A stretch of DNA of 59,663 bases from a virus. The notes under the pieces are model-generated. The model saw only the letters and a list, made by a program, of their open reading frames with translations. It was not told the DNA's origin and did not search any database. The translations under genes and the position numbers were made by a program. The DNA is taken from IMG/VR virus record IMGVR_UViG_3300048905_000040, positions 1 to 59,663 of that record; one strand, given 5' to 3'. Of this stretch, positions 14,446 to 21,692 are shown in pieces; the first letter of the stretch is position 1; each line of letters begins with the position of its first letter.

Positions 14446-14691
14446 TTACGCTCCGCCGCTGTCGAGATAAACACCGTAACTGTTTACGGTTTCGGTGTTT
14501 TTGTGGCCGGTATTGTTTCGCTCAAGAATTGCCTCGCAGCCTGATCTAGCGTTCATTTCGTCTTGAAGCGCGGCATCTTTCACCGTCACAAACAAGTTAT
14601 CGTCAATGCCAACCATCACCAGGCCGGCGCGCCTGATGCGTAGTAGCGCCGCCTCAAGCTGCTTGATGGCTTCCAGTTGATCCTTTTTCAT
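14446..14691 (-). CDS. Hypothetical protein, 81 aa
   Basis: An 81-residue protein starting MKKDQLEAIKQLEAALLRIR. An N-terminal amphipathic helix is followed by a short beta-like segment (GLVMVGIDDNLFVTVKDAAL). The start overlaps the end of the upstream gene (ATGA). No family recognised; operon position is the only context. Confidence 0.7.
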   Translation of the reverse strand: MKKDQLEAIKQLEAALLRIRRAGLVMVGIDDNLFVTVKDAALQDEMNARSGCEAILERNNTGHKNTETVNSYGVYLDSGGA

Positions 14692-15293
14692 GACTTGGCC
14701 TCTTCGGGTTTGTTGAGGGCGGCGTTTATTTTCTCGCCGTGATCGCAGGCCGCATAAGCGCTCTTGCGCATCGGCTCTGATGTAAGCTGATCCTCTCGGC
14801 TCAAGGTCAGGATAATTCCAGTAAGCACGCTATAGTGACCGCATGTCTCGCGCAGCAACTCGACCAGCTCCGCATTCCGCCGCTCGGCGTCCGCAAGGCG
14901 CTTATCCACATTGTCAAACTCATGGTTCAGCGCTTGCCAGTCCGCTACCCGGCGTTCTAGCTCTTCCCGCAAAGCAGCCAGCTCGGATTGGGCGGCGTCG
15001 TAGTCGGACGCCAGCACGCAATCACTGTCGAGGCCGACGTTCATGCCCTTGTAACGCGGCACGTCGCGCCGGAAGGCTTGCAACGGCACATGCTCGGCGC
15101 CTTTGTGCGCGGTGATCAGCATCACGCCGACGCCATGGTTCACCGCGTCAAGCATGGCCGGCAGCATCGCCAACGGCCCGTTCGGGAGCGGCGTCAAGCC
15201 ACGGCGCTGGCCGGTTTCATCGCACCATTCGCAGCGGCCGCCAAAGACGGTATCAACCTTGGTCCCTGCGCACATTTCACATTGGTCAGTCAT
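14688..15293 (-). CDS. Zinc-ribbon and coiled-coil hypothetical protein
   Basis: A 201-residue protein. The first 30 residues hold two cysteine pairs (CEMCAGTK and CEWCDETGQRRG) forming a DnaJ-like zinc ribbon. Residues 105-160 are a coiled coil (AAQSELAALREELERRVADW, RLADAERRNAELVELL). Such zinc-ribbon plus coiled-coil proteins are frequent in phage operons and their role is unknown. Start ATG overlaps the stop of the acidic small protein upstream. Confidence 0.78.
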   Translation of the reverse strand: MTDQCEMCAGTKVDTVFGGRCEWCDETGQRRGLTPLPNGPLAMLPAMLDAVNHGVGVMLITAHKGAEHVPLQAFRRDVPRYKGMNVGLDSDCVLASDYDAAQSELAALREELERRVADWQALNHEFDNVDKRLADAERRNAELVELLRETCGHYSVLTGIILTLSREDQLTSEPMRKSAYAACDHGEKINAALNKPEEAKS

Positions 15294-15441
15294 AGCGGTG
15301 GCTCCGTGAGCGTTCGATGTCGTCTGAGCCGTAATCGCCGTCCGGCTCGTACTCGTCGTTGGGTTCTTCGGGATCGATCGGTTTACACGGCGGCGGGATG
15401 TACAGCGGCACGCGCGGTTTTTCGTCAGGATTTTGGTTCAT
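15286..15441 (-). CDS. Acidic Pro-rich small protein, 51 aa
   Basis: A 51-residue, strongly acidic protein, starting MNQNPDEKPRVPLYIPPPCK. The rest is dominated by Asp, Glu, Pro and Tyr (PEEPNDEYEPDGDYGSDD) and ends with a short basic tail. It is likely disordered and could be a DNA-mimic-type or protein-binding peptide, but this is speculation. It overlaps genes on both sides, typical of translationally coupled phage genes. Confidence 0.55.
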   Translation of the reverse strand: MNQNPDEKPRVPLYIPPPCKPIDPEEPNDEYEPDGDYGSDDIERSRSHRYD

Positions 15442-16021
15442 TGCGCGCTCTCTGTGCGTCACGCTTGGCTTTGCCGCGCGAATACAGGGCGCAGTCAGCA
15501 ATGGCATAGGCTTCGTTGGTCAGGTCGAGGACGGGCTTCTTGTGCCCAGCCGCCAGTAAACCTTGCAGCGCGTGCATGGCGATGTCGTCGCGCAGGTCGT
15601 CAAGGAAGGCTGGCGTTGGCGCCGGTGCTGGCTGGGCGATCAGGCTGGCAATGTGTTCTTCCAGCGACACCGTGTCGCGCCACCAGTCGACCGGATCGTG
15701 AACCGCGCCGAAGCGCTCGCACAGGCTGCGGTGGAAGTTCTGAAAGGCCTTTTCACCTTTGTAGGGGGCGTGGTCGGCGGGAACCGTATTCACCGCCTTC
15801 AGCCAGCATTGAAATCCGGTTGCGACCTGGCGCAGCGCCGGCGGTGACGTGACCACACCGGTATTGCTGACGCACAGCGCTTGCCAGCCGGCGCCGGGGA
15901 TGTTGATTTGCAGTAGTTGATGCGCGCCCTTGCCATCGCGGAACTCGATACCGCTGGCGCTCAGGAAGGTGCGCAGGGTGGGCATCTGGTCGTGTTTGAA
16001 GCGGTTGCGGTCGTGTGCCAT
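15425..16021 (-). CDS. Hypothetical protein, 198 aa
   Basis: Starts MAHDRNRFKHDQMPTLRTFL, preceded by GAGGCTTTACTG. A mixed alpha/beta N-terminal half (QLLQINIPGAGWQALCVSNT) is followed by a helical region with DHAPYKGEKAFQNFHRSLCE, a Pro-rich hinge (PAPAPTPAF), and a C-terminal helix pair. No catalytic motif seen and no family recognised. Confidence 0.75.
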   Translation of the reverse strand: MAHDRNRFKHDQMPTLRTFLSASGIEFRDGKGAHQLLQINIPGAGWQALCVSNTGVVTSPPALRQVATGFQCWLKAVNTVPADHAPYKGEKAFQNFHRSLCERFGAVHDPVDWWRDTVSLEEHIASLIAQPAPAPTPAFLDDLRDDIAMHALQGLLAAGHKKPVLDLTNEAYAIADCALYSRGKAKRDAQRARNEPKS

Positions 16022-16093
16022 CAGTAAAGCCTCTGTTGTTGTGGGTGGTGCTTCAGGAAAGCGCTCTCGGTGAAAGCGCGGACCTCAAACGCC

Positions 16094-16324
16094 TTAGATC
16101 AGTTTGGCGGCGGTGGCGAACCAGTAGCCGAGGTAGGACAGGGCGCAGACGATAATGGCCGTCGCCAGTACCACGGTGCCCAGCCGGCGCTTGATGGTTT
16201 TGGTCGGCGCCACCTGCGTGGTCAGCGGCGGTTTTTCCCCAGGTGCGAACGTGTAACCCAGTGCGGTCCAGTGATCCCAATACGCGGCTTCTTGCTTGGT
16301 CAGGCGGGTGGCTTGCGATTTCAT
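16094..16324 (-). CDS. Single-pass membrane protein, 76 aa
   Basis: A 76-residue protein starting MKSQATRLTKQEAAYWDHWT. A basic segment (KTIKRRLG) precedes one strong transmembrane helix (TVVLATAIIVCALSYLGYWF, residues 51-70). The N-terminal 45 residues should stay in the cytoplasm. It overlaps the 31-codon hydrophobic gene upstream by ATGA, so the two may act as a pair in the inner membrane, for example in exclusion or host-membrane signalling; this is inference. Confidence 0.65.
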   Translation of the reverse strand: MKSQATRLTKQEAAYWDHWTALGYTFAPGEKPPLTTQVAPTKTIKRRLGTVVLATAIIVCALSYLGYWFATAAKLI

Positions 16325-16416
16325 CCGGTGATACTCCAATTCAAAAGGGCGAAGGTGGCGGCCACCAGGTGCGCGGTCAGCACCATGGCGGCGGTCAAGT
16401 TGAGGATCAGGCGCAC
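16321..16416 (-). CDS. Hydrophobic micropeptide, 31 aa
   Basis: A 31-residue ORF with a GTG start inside the end of the preceding gene and a TGA overlapping the next ATG. Most of it is one hydrophobic helix (LILNLTAAMVLTAHLVAATF). No independent ribosome-binding site is seen, so translation would depend on coupling. It closes an otherwise empty 80-base gap in a tightly packed operon, which supports it. It remains uncertain because of its size. Confidence 0.45.
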   Translation of the reverse strand: MRLILNLTAAMVLTAHLVAATFALLNWSITG

Positions 16417-16631
16417 AGCGCGGCGTTACGGCGCTGCTCACGAATCAGCTTGATGATGACCTGCTCGTTCGAATACTCGGCGGCGGTCATGTGCCCGCAG
16501 GCCATGGCATAGCCCAGCATGTTGCCGGCGACGACCAGGTTCTTTTCGGCGAACTCTTCACCTTCGCAGGTGCGCGCATTGTTCAGGTGCAGGTCGATGA
16601 TGTTGCGGCCAGCTACGGGCATCTTGCTCAT
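16407..16631 (-). CDS. Hypothetical protein, 74 aa
   Basis: Starts MSKMPVAGRNIIDLHLNNAR, with AAGGA upstream. It is largely helical, with two cysteines and a basic C-terminus (IIKLIREQRRNAALCA). An in-frame upstream start at 16691 would overlap the previous gene more and has no ribosome-binding site. No family recognised. Confidence 0.68.
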   Translation of the reverse strand: MSKMPVAGRNIIDLHLNNARTCEGEEFAEKNLVVAGNMLGYAMACGHMTAAEYSNEQVIIKLIREQRRNAALCA

Positions 16632-16642
16632 GACAGTGATCC

Positions 16643-16981
16643 TTAAAACCAAACGCGACGGGAGAAGAGGACGGCCGGGCCGACGATCCACGGCAGGGTT
16701 TCCGGGTGGGTGCCGGGTTTTTGCTTGAGCCAGTTGTTGCGATAGATCGCGGTGGCCCGTTCATTGCGCGGCAAGTTTTTCAGCACCCCCAGCTCATCCA
16801 CAAACATATCGGTGGGTTGTTCCTGGTAGAGCACGGCAACGCGCTCGAAGTCGTTGTGCTCGCCAATGATCGGTTGAACGATGGCCTTCAGCTGGAAGTA
16901 ATCCGGCACCTCCGGCAGTTCAATGGTGTGAACCTCTTCGTCGCCGTTGGCGCGGATAATCGTGTATTCGGTGGTTTGCAT
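16643..16981 (-). CDS. DUF3846-like hypothetical protein
   Basis: A 112-residue protein, the first gene of the leftward operon. Middle region PDYFQLKAIVQPIIGEHNDF, VAVLYQEQPTDMFVDELGVL, LPRNERATAIYRNNW follows the pattern of DUF3846 phage proteins (a carrier-like beta fold ending in N..AT..Y). Those are widespread in phages and of unknown function. GAGGCATCGAC precedes the ATG, the same leader as other operon-first genes here. Confidence 0.75.
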   Translation of the reverse strand: MQTTEYTIIRANGDEEVHTIELPEVPDYFQLKAIVQPIIGEHNDFERVAVLYQEQPTDMFVDELGVLKNLPRNERATAIYRNNWLKQKPGTHPETLPWIVGPAVLFSRRVWF

Positions 16982-17154
16982 GTCGATGCCTCAAGGGTTG
17001 GGTGTCGATGTGTGTGCAAACTGTAGATAACTTTTGTCGCGCGCACAATAGATTGGCGAAAATAAACACGAATTAGCCAGTTGATACGACGAAAGCTGTT
17101 GCAGTTATGGCGAACCGTGGTAGGGTATCGGTTGTGGCAATTGAAGGGCTGTAA
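16982..17154. promoter_or_regulatory. Divergent control region between leftward and rightward small-gene operons
   Basis: Two transcription units start outward from this 173-bp gap, so promoters for both must lie here or upstream. It is richer in A/T than its surroundings. Two GGCGAA sequences (near 17063 and 17109) equal half-sites of the candidate repressor operator at 4011, but neither has a matching arm at the right spacing. No -35/-10 pair was good enough to name. Confidence 0.4.
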
Positions 17155-17229
17155 ATGACGTTTAAAGAGTGGCTGGAACTGCAACGAAAAATCCTGATCG
17201 AGCATGGGCTGATCAGAGAAAAGCAATAA
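17155..17229 (+). CDS. Possible micropeptide, 24 aa
   Basis: A 24-residue ORF (starts MTFKEWLELQRKILIEHGLI) with GAAGGG 6-9 bases before its ATG. It encodes one amphipathic helix, lies 20 bases before a clear gene, and reads like a leader peptide or a small regulator. Its size makes it uncertain. Confidence 0.4.
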   Translation: MTFKEWLELQRKILIEHGLIREKQ

Positions 17230-17249
17230 CCCACAAGAGGCATCACCCT

Positions 17250-17735
17250 ATGAGCACCAAAGCAAATCCCGAGGCGGTCGTCCTCGGTGCCTTGTTTGAT
17301 TTCGCCGGGCACCTGCGCACGTCCGACATCATCAATCCCCTGAGCGGTATCGATGGCTTCGCTAAGTTGCGCAAGTTGTCCGCCGATGAAGTGCTGACCC
17401 TGACCTGGCGCGAACAGCTCGACAGCCTGCGCGATCAGCCGAAGATTCTGCCGACCGACAGTGAACTGGTCAGCGACCTGGTGTTGTTGGCTGACGCCTT
17501 CCAGGATGCCGACCCGAGCGCCGACAACCATGTGTTCGACGTGCTGAACAATGCCGCGCTGCGCCTGCGCCAAGTCGTCGAGCTGGTGGTTGATTTGGAG
17601 CTTGCCGCCGAAACCCTGCGCCGTTACGAGGTGTTGCACCGCGCCAAAGGCACGACGGAAAGCACGGAAAAAGCCGAAGTCAATGCCGCGCTGGCTTTTC
17701 GCTTCGAGTCGACCATCAAGGCAGTGGCGCCATGA
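17250..17735 (+). CDS. Hypothetical protein, 161 aa
   Basis: Starts MSTKANPEAVVLGALFDFAG after an AGAGGCATCACCCT leader. Almost entirely helical (LRKLSADEVLTLTWREQLDS, NNAALRLRQVVELVVDLELA). It is the first main gene of the rightward 17155-21323 operon. No known domain. The in-frame start at 17169 lacks a ribosome-binding site and overlaps the micropeptide. Confidence 0.75.
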   Translation: MSTKANPEAVVLGALFDFAGHLRTSDIINPLSGIDGFAKLRKLSADEVLTLTWREQLDSLRDQPKILPTDSELVSDLVLLADAFQDADPSADNHVFDVLNNAALRLRQVVELVVDLELAAETLRRYEVLHRAKGTTESTEKAEVNAALAFRFESTIKAVAP

Positions 17736-18160
17736 CCAAACTCGGCCCGGATCATTACCGCTACGTCGACGAACTGGATCAGAAAGGCCTGGAAGTCACC
17801 TGCGAGAAATACGTGGTCGTCGGTGAAACCGCTCAGTGCTGGTACATCGTGAGCGACTTCCACAACTCGCTGTTTGGCGGCTCGCAGCGTGAATCCCTGC
17901 TCAAGAAGTACCGCAAGCGCGTGCTCAAGGAAGGCGGCGAGCATGGCCGGCGCTTCGCCTACACCGACAAGGCGCTGGCGCTCAAGTCGTACAAGCACCG
18001 CAAGGACTGGCAGATACGCCACTCCCAGCTGTCGCTTGAACGGGCCAAGGCCGCGCTTGCGTATTTTGGCGACACCAGGGGAGAAAGCATCGTACCCAAA
18101 GCCGACAAGCTAGTGATCCCATGCCAGTACGTCCAGGACATGAACTGGAGCGAGTGCTGA
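17732..18160 (+). CDS. Hypothetical protein, 142 aa
   Basis: Starts MTKLGPDHYRYVDELDQKGL; ATGA overlap with the previous gene. Contains a beta-rich start (VVVGETAQCWYIVSDFHNSL) and a highly basic middle (LLKKYRKRVLKEGG, SYKHRKDWQIRHSQLSLERA) that suggests nucleic-acid or ribosome binding. Similar proteins occur in other phages' accessory operons, but I know no function. Confidence 0.75.
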   Translation: MTKLGPDHYRYVDELDQKGLEVTCEKYVVVGETAQCWYIVSDFHNSLFGGSQRESLLKKYRKRVLKEGGEHGRRFAYTDKALALKSYKHRKDWQIRHSQLSLERAKAALAYFGDTRGESIVPKADKLVIPCQYVQDMNWSEC

Positions 18161-18486
18161 TGACCGTCGACCAACTGAAAGACCTAGCCTTTGCCGTGAA
18201 GAAGGCCATCGATGCGGGCACCGCCGCGGCTGATGCAGCGCCCGATGACGCCGGGACTGCCAACCTTGACCATGTGTACCTGTACGGCTTGAAGCGTGTC
18301 CGGCTGGCCACCTTGCAGTCGGCCGGGATCGATTGCAGCAAGTGGCGGTCGGGGGAGGCGGGCGAGTTTCACTTGCGCCACCCTTTCGGTGGCCAGGGCA
18401 ACCGGAACTATGCCGGGGTGCAAGCCATGTACAAATCCCTCATTGCTGACGGCGTGAAGTGCTCCGTCTACTACCAAACGGACTGA
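18160..18486 (+). CDS. Hypothetical protein, 108 aa
   Basis: Starts MTVDQLKDLAFAVKKAIDAG, with the ATG overlapping the previous TGA (TGATG). An N-terminal helix is followed by AGTANLDHVYLYGLKRVRLA and GQGNRNYAGVQAMYKSL, a small alpha/beta fold. No family recognised. Confidence 0.72.
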   Translation: MTVDQLKDLAFAVKKAIDAGTAAADAAPDDAGTANLDHVYLYGLKRVRLATLQSAGIDCSKWRSGEAGEFHLRHPFGGQGNRNYAGVQAMYKSLIADGVKCSVYYQTD

Positions 18487-18490
18487 AATC

Positions 18491-18847
18491 ATGGAAACGA
18501 AAAAGGTTTTAATCATCGATGGTGGCCAGCGGGCCGGCGTAGCCAGTATGGTCAAGGCTCTGAGCAACCCACGCGTCTTTGAAGAGCTGCCGCTGCGCTC
18601 CCAGCAGTTCCTGCGCGACCTGGGCGAAACCCCTGAGAGCTGGCGCCGCGACCAAGAGCGCAGCCAAGCGGCGAAACGCAAACGCGACCGCCGCATTGAA
18701 CGCAATATCCGAAACGAGGCGGCCCAAGGTCGTTACCCTGAGCCAGAAGAGGCTCAGTGTGGGTGCGGCAAGTTGGGTGAAATCAACTACGACGATGGCA
18801 GCTTTCGCGGGTACTACTGCGGTGGCAGTGAGCGGTGCTGCCCATGA
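18491..18847 (+). CDS. Hypothetical protein with C-terminal cysteine cluster, 118 aa
   Basis: Starts METKKVLIIDGGQRAGVASM. A short alpha/beta start leads into a strongly basic helix (QAAKRKRDRRIERNIRNEAA) and then a cysteine-rich tail (CGCGKLGEI ... YYCGGSERCC) likely to bind zinc. The last base overlaps the next gene (ATGA). Function unknown. Confidence 0.72.
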   Translation: METKKVLIIDGGQRAGVASMVKALSNPRVFEELPLRSQQFLRDLGETPESWRRDQERSQAAKRKRDRRIERNIRNEAAQGRYPEPEEAQCGCGKLGEINYDDGSFRGYYCGGSERCCP

Positions 18848-19305
18848 ATCGCGCCAGCCCTGTCGACCTGCGCAAAGCGATGGATGCCACCCTGACGCTG
18901 TTCAAGGCTGGCGTGTTGTTCGTACCGATGCCAGTGCTGAATGGCGACGACCACTTGCAGCTGGTCATGCAGTGCCAGGATCGTCTGGAGCAGATGGAAC
19001 AGGAGGCCGAAGTGGTGGCGAGCGTTCCGACGCCTGCGCCACCCGTTCCAGATGAGCCGGCACCCGCGCCGCCGACCATGCACTACTTCATCAACTACAA
19101 GTCGCGCATGTGCAAAATCCTGCAAGGGCGTGATGCCTTGCACCTGGCCAACATGAAGCAAGCCAAAAAAGAAGGCTTTGTTGAGGTCACCCAAGAGCAT
19201 CAGGCCGAGTTCCAAGTGGACACTGCCAAGGCCCGGGCCTTGGGTTGGAAACCATTCGGCCGCACGTCCTACGCCACGTTTATGGGGAGGTTGAAAAGTG
19301 AGTAA
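18844..19305 (+). CDS. DUF1382-containing protein
   Basis: A 153-residue protein. The N-terminal 60 residues (NRASPVDLRKAMDATLTLFK, AGVLFVPMPVLNGDDHLQLV, DRLEQM) match DUF1382, a small phage domain of unknown function. A Pro-rich hinge (PTPAPPVPDEPAPAPP) joins it to a C-terminal domain (HYFINYKSRMCKILQGRDAL ... ARALGWKPFGRTSYA) with a distinct fold. Here the family's usual short protein is extended by this second domain. Confidence 0.8.
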   Translation: MNRASPVDLRKAMDATLTLFKAGVLFVPMPVLNGDDHLQLVMQCQDRLEQMEQEAEVVASVPTPAPPVPDEPAPAPPTMHYFINYKSRMCKILQGRDALHLANMKQAKKEGFVEVTQEHQAEFQVDTAKARALGWKPFGRTSYATFMGRLKSE

Positions 19306-19576
19306 ACGCAAGCCAACCATAAAAAGCCTGCGTGTAGGGCAAACCATCTGGTACGCGCACTTCGTTTTTGGGCTCCGTGTATCGGGGTATGAGGCTCGCA
19401 AGGTCGCCATTCTCAGTGATCGTACTGAGGTGGCGCCAGCCTACATCATCCCCAACGGATACCCGCGTTGGTTCATCCGGGAGAGTATGGCCGCGGGTCG
19501 CGGTCCAGAGTTCGTGTCGCACAGTCGTCGCAAGGTGCTGGCATGGATCACAGCAAACAGCCGGGGCAGAATATGA
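19298..19576 (+). CDS. Hypothetical protein, 92 aa
   Basis: GTG start at 19298 with GGAGG upstream, overlapping the previous gene end. Product begins MSKRKPTIKSLRVGQTIWYA and includes a beta-rich core (LRVSGYEARKVAILSDRTEV) with a basic tail. The fold resembles a small barrel, but no family is recognised. Confidence 0.7.
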   Translation: MSKRKPTIKSLRVGQTIWYAHFVFGLRVSGYEARKVAILSDRTEVAPAYIIPNGYPRWFIRESMAAGRGPEFVSHSRRKVLAWITANSRGRI

Positions 19577-19902
19577 ACAAGAAAGACGCCAAGATGGTGG
19601 CCGAAACCATCACCGTCGAGCAGCTGGCCGCGATGTTCGATCGCGCCAAGACCTCGATCACCGACTGGAAGAAACCGAGCCACGTCAACCCGTCGATCAG
19701 CCTGGGCGCGGCGTGGAACATCTACTACCCGGCATTAGTGAAAGGCCTGCGCCCGATTAACCTGCCACACGTCAAGACCAACATGGTGTGGGTGTTCGGC
19801 GACTACCTGGCCGATGAGCTGAAGCCGGCGAAGAAAGACCAGCGCAAGTCGCCGGCCATTAGCGTGTTCCACCAAGAGCCGGTGTTTGACGTAACACCAT
19901 AA
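19573..19902 (+). CDS. Possible DNA-binding protein, 109 aa
   Basis: Starts MNKKDAKMVAETITVEQLAA, its ATG overlapping the previous stop. Residues 10-35 (TITVEQLAAMFDRAKTSITD, W) look like a helix-turn-helix of the type seen in terminase small subunits and phage regulators. A basic C-terminal part follows (DELKPAKKDQRKSP). A longer start at 19543 also exists. Identity uncertain. Confidence 0.65.
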   Translation: MNKKDAKMVAETITVEQLAAMFDRAKTSITDWKKPSHVNPSISLGAAWNIYYPALVKGLRPINLPHVKTNMVWVFGDYLADELKPAKKDQRKSPAISVFHQEPVFDVTP

Positions 19903-19932
19903 CAACCAATAAGCACGGAGCATTTCCCATTG

Positions 19933-20454
19933 ATGAAAGAATCGAGGCAGCGGCAATTGTTGGAAGGTCAAAGCAGCGTGGCGCGCAAGGTGTTTGAGGG
20001 CGTGCCGATTCAAGAGGCGTGGTCGGAAAACGAGATTGTCCGGGCCATGCGTGCCAGTCACATGACGGTCGCGGCGCATACGGTACGCGCCTGCATTCTC
20101 GAAATGAAAGACGTCGGCTTGATCAAAGAACCAAAGAGCGGCCACTTTCAGCGGGTGCCGGTGCAGCCGTACCTGCGCCTGAATGACCATAAGCCATACA
20201 CCCCTGAACCAATCAGCGAGCCAGCCATGCCGACCCCAACCGATAAGAAAACCGAAGTCACCCCGCTGGACCTGCTCGCCACCGTCGCCACCGAGCTGGC
20301 GTTGTTAGCCAGTGAGTTCGGCGAGCGCCTGCGCGCCTTGTCGCTGCGCGTGGAAGAGGTGGCGCTGTCGGTCGGGGCGCAGCGTGAAGCCGACGCCGCG
20401 ATCATTGCCCAGGCTACACAACTGAAAGAGCTGCTGAAGGGGTTCGGCCAGTGA
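19933..20454 (+). CDS. Winged-helix hypothetical protein, 173 aa
   Basis: ATG at 19933; a TTG three bases earlier (19930) has better spacing to the upstream GGAG and may be the true start. Residues 20-75 resemble a winged helix (EAWSENEIVRAMRASHMTVA, AHTVRACILEMKDVGLIKE), and the C-terminal part is a long helix (LALLASEFGERLRALSLRVE). DNA binding is likely; the target is unknown. Confidence 0.68.
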   Translation: MKESRQRQLLEGQSSVARKVFEGVPIQEAWSENEIVRAMRASHMTVAAHTVRACILEMKDVGLIKEPKSGHFQRVPVQPYLRLNDHKPYTPEPISEPAMPTPTDKKTEVTPLDLLATVATELALLASEFGERLRALSLRVEEVALSVGAQREADAAIIAQATQLKELLKGFGQ

Positions 20455-20627
20455 CGCCAGAGCAGCAAAAGACCGTCAACGAACGCCAGGCCGCCGGCTT
20501 CAAGGTGGTGGGCAAGGATTTCGACGGTACGCTTCGCATCGTCAAGGGCGCCGACCAACGCGTGGTGTTCACCGATGGTCGCGAGAAGCGTGGGCAGCAT
20601 GACTTTATACGGCGGTGGCAGGCATGA
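20451..20627 (+). CDS. Small hypothetical protein, 58 aa
   Basis: GTG start overlapping the previous TGA (GTGA) and stop overlapping the next ATG. The product begins MTPEQQKTVNERQAAGFKVV and is basic, with a small beta pattern (GFKVVGKDFDGTLRIVKGAD). AAGGGG lies about 10 bases before the GTG. It fills the gap in the operon exactly. Function unknown. Confidence 0.65.
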   Translation: MTPEQQKTVNERQAAGFKVVGKDFDGTLRIVKGADQRVVFTDGREKRGQHDFIRRWQA

Positions 20628-20953
20628 GCACAGAGTTCAAACACACAAGCGTGCTGATGTCTGAGTACGATCAGTTTCTTGATGAGGGTCGCCAGCGCGC
20701 ATGGAAAGAGCTTGAGGCCGAATGCCGTCGGCTCAAGGCTGCGAACAAGATCACCATCGACGGCAACGAGTTCGAGTGTCGCGAGCTGGTCGGTCGGGCA
20801 ATCCGTAGTTTGAAAGGTCCGAGTAAGTATCGCAGCAAGCGCGGAACCGAGCGTTGGGTGCTGGTGCGTAACGCATTCGGCTGTGGCAGCACTGTGGCGA
20901 ATGGCCTGTGCCGTGAGTTCGGCTTTGATCCTGACGAGGAACTGCGCTCATGA
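20624..20953 (+). CDS. Hypothetical protein, 109 aa
   Basis: Starts MSTEFKHTSVLMSEYDQFLD. A helical N-terminus is followed by KITIDGNEFECRELVGRAIR and a C-terminal KRGTERWVLVRNAFGCGST. Overlaps neighbours on both sides by ATGA. Not recognised. Confidence 0.7.
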   Translation: MSTEFKHTSVLMSEYDQFLDEGRQRAWKELEAECRRLKAANKITIDGNEFECRELVGRAIRSLKGPSKYRSKRGTERWVLVRNAFGCGSTVANGLCREFGFDPDEELRS

Positions 20954-21135
20954 ACTGGAAAGGCTCAGGCCCGCACGCCATCAGCAGCGACGAGGGTTAC
21001 GTTATTGCGCGTTACCGCGTGGCCGGCGTCGAATACTTTCGCCCCAGCCTGCGCGGTAGCTTTATCGGCGCACCGTTGAAGGACAAGGATGCAGCCAAGC
21101 GCGTGTGCATCGATCACCACAAGAAGGGGGCATAA
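20950..21135 (+). CDS. Small hypothetical protein, 61 aa
   Basis: Starts MNWKGSGPHAISSDEGYVIA and contains ARYRVAGVEYFRPSLRGSFI followed by a basic end (KDAAKRVCIDHHKKGA). This short pattern (SD.GY.I....V.G...Y) recurs in phage genomes in my memory, with no known function. Coupled through ATGA upstream and TAATG downstream. Confidence 0.68.
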   Translation: MNWKGSGPHAISSDEGYVIARYRVAGVEYFRPSLRGSFIGAPLKDKDAAKRVCIDHHKKGA

Positions 21136-21323
21136 TGCCGAGTCCAATCCTGAAGCACTTCGACGGGGCGCTGTTACCCATCAACCTGCGTGCCATCGCC
21201 AAGCCTTTCGAGGATATGGCGAGCACATTGGACGCATTGCTGGATGAAGGCCCGGAGAAGTCCACGGCCCTGCGCAAGCTGCTGGAATCGCTCGATTGCG
21301 TGATACGCGCAGCACGCAAGTAA
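21135..21323 (+). CDS. Small hypothetical protein, 62 aa
   Basis: Starts MPSPILKHFDGALLPINLRA. Compact helical protein (IAKPFEDMASTLDALL ... TALRKLLESLDCVIRAARK). Similar short proteins sit at the end of phage early operons, often named only as hypothetical. It is the last protein gene before the tRNA cluster and is followed by an intrinsic terminator. Confidence 0.7.
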   Translation: MPSPILKHFDGALLPINLRAIAKPFEDMASTLDALLDEGPEKSTALRKLLESLDCVIRAARK

Positions 21324-21333
21324 TGGCAATAAG

Positions 21334-21357
21334 CCCTAGCATTCGCTGGGGTGTTTT
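21334..21357 (+). terminator. Intrinsic terminator after the rightward small-gene operon
   Basis: CCCTAGC-ATTC-GCTGGGG forms a 7-bp stem with one T-G wobble, followed by TGTTTT. It lies 10 bases after the last protein gene and 18 bases before tRNA-Asp. The tRNAs must therefore be read through or started from a promoter I could not find in the short gap. Confidence 0.65.
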
Positions 21358-21374
21358 AATACACTGGATGCCTT

Positions 21375-21451
21375 GCAGTTGTAGCTCAGTTGGTTAGAGC
21401 GCTCGCCTGTCACGCGAGAGGTCGCGGGTTCAAGTCCCGCCAGTTGCGCCA
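21375..21451 (+). tRNA. tRNA-Asp (GTC)
   Basis: A 77-nt cloverleaf ending in encoded CCA. The acceptor is GCAGTTG with CAGTTGC. The D arm is TAGCTCAGTTGGTTAGAGC, the anticodon stem CTCGC/GCGAG with loop CTGTCAC (anticodon GTC), and the T arm GCGGG-TTCAAGT-CCCGC. All expected tertiary bases are present. Confidence 0.95.
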
Positions 21452-21457
21452 GTTTAT

Positions 21458-21533
21458 TGCGTGGTAGTTCAGTCGGTAGAACAGCGGGCTCATATCCCGC
21501 ATGTCGCAGGTTCGAGTCCTGCCCTCGCAACCA
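21458..21533 (+). tRNA. tRNA-Met or Ile2 (CAT)
   Basis: A 76-nt cloverleaf with encoded CCA. Acceptor TGCGTGG pairs with CCTCGCA with one U-U mismatch. Anticodon stem GCGGG/CCCGC with loop CTCATAT, anticodon CAT. U1-A72 argues against an initiator tRNA. If C34 is modified to lysidine it would read AUA as Ile; the sequence alone does not decide. Confidence 0.88.
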
Positions 21534-21538
21534 GTTTC

Positions 21539-21614
21539 GCCGTTATAGCTCAGTCGATAGAGCGCCTGCCTTGTAAGCAGGATGTCCGGGGTTTGATTCC
21601 TCGTTGCGGCACCA
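21539..21614 (+). tRNA. tRNA-Thr (TGT)
   Basis: A 76-nt cloverleaf with encoded CCA. Acceptor GCCGTTA/TTGCGGC has one mismatch and one wobble. Anticodon stem CCTGC/GCAGG, loop CTTGTAA, anticodon TGT for ACA-type Thr codons, which are rare in high-GC hosts. The T arm has one wobble. Confidence 0.92.
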
Positions 21615-21617
21615 GAT

Positions 21618-21692
21618 TGGCGAGTGGCTAAGTGGTAAAGCGCGGAACTGTTAATTCCGTCATCGCACGTTCGAATCGTGCCTCGCCAGCCA
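21618..21692 (+). tRNA. tRNA-Asn (GTT)
   Basis: A 75-nt cloverleaf with perfect acceptor TGGCGAG/CTCGCCA, discriminator G and encoded CCA. Anticodon stem CGGAA/TTCCG, loop CTGTTAA, anticodon GTT. T arm GCACG-TTCGAAT-CGTGC is perfect. Last of the four tRNAs; the large structured RNA begins within about 70 bases. Confidence 0.95.
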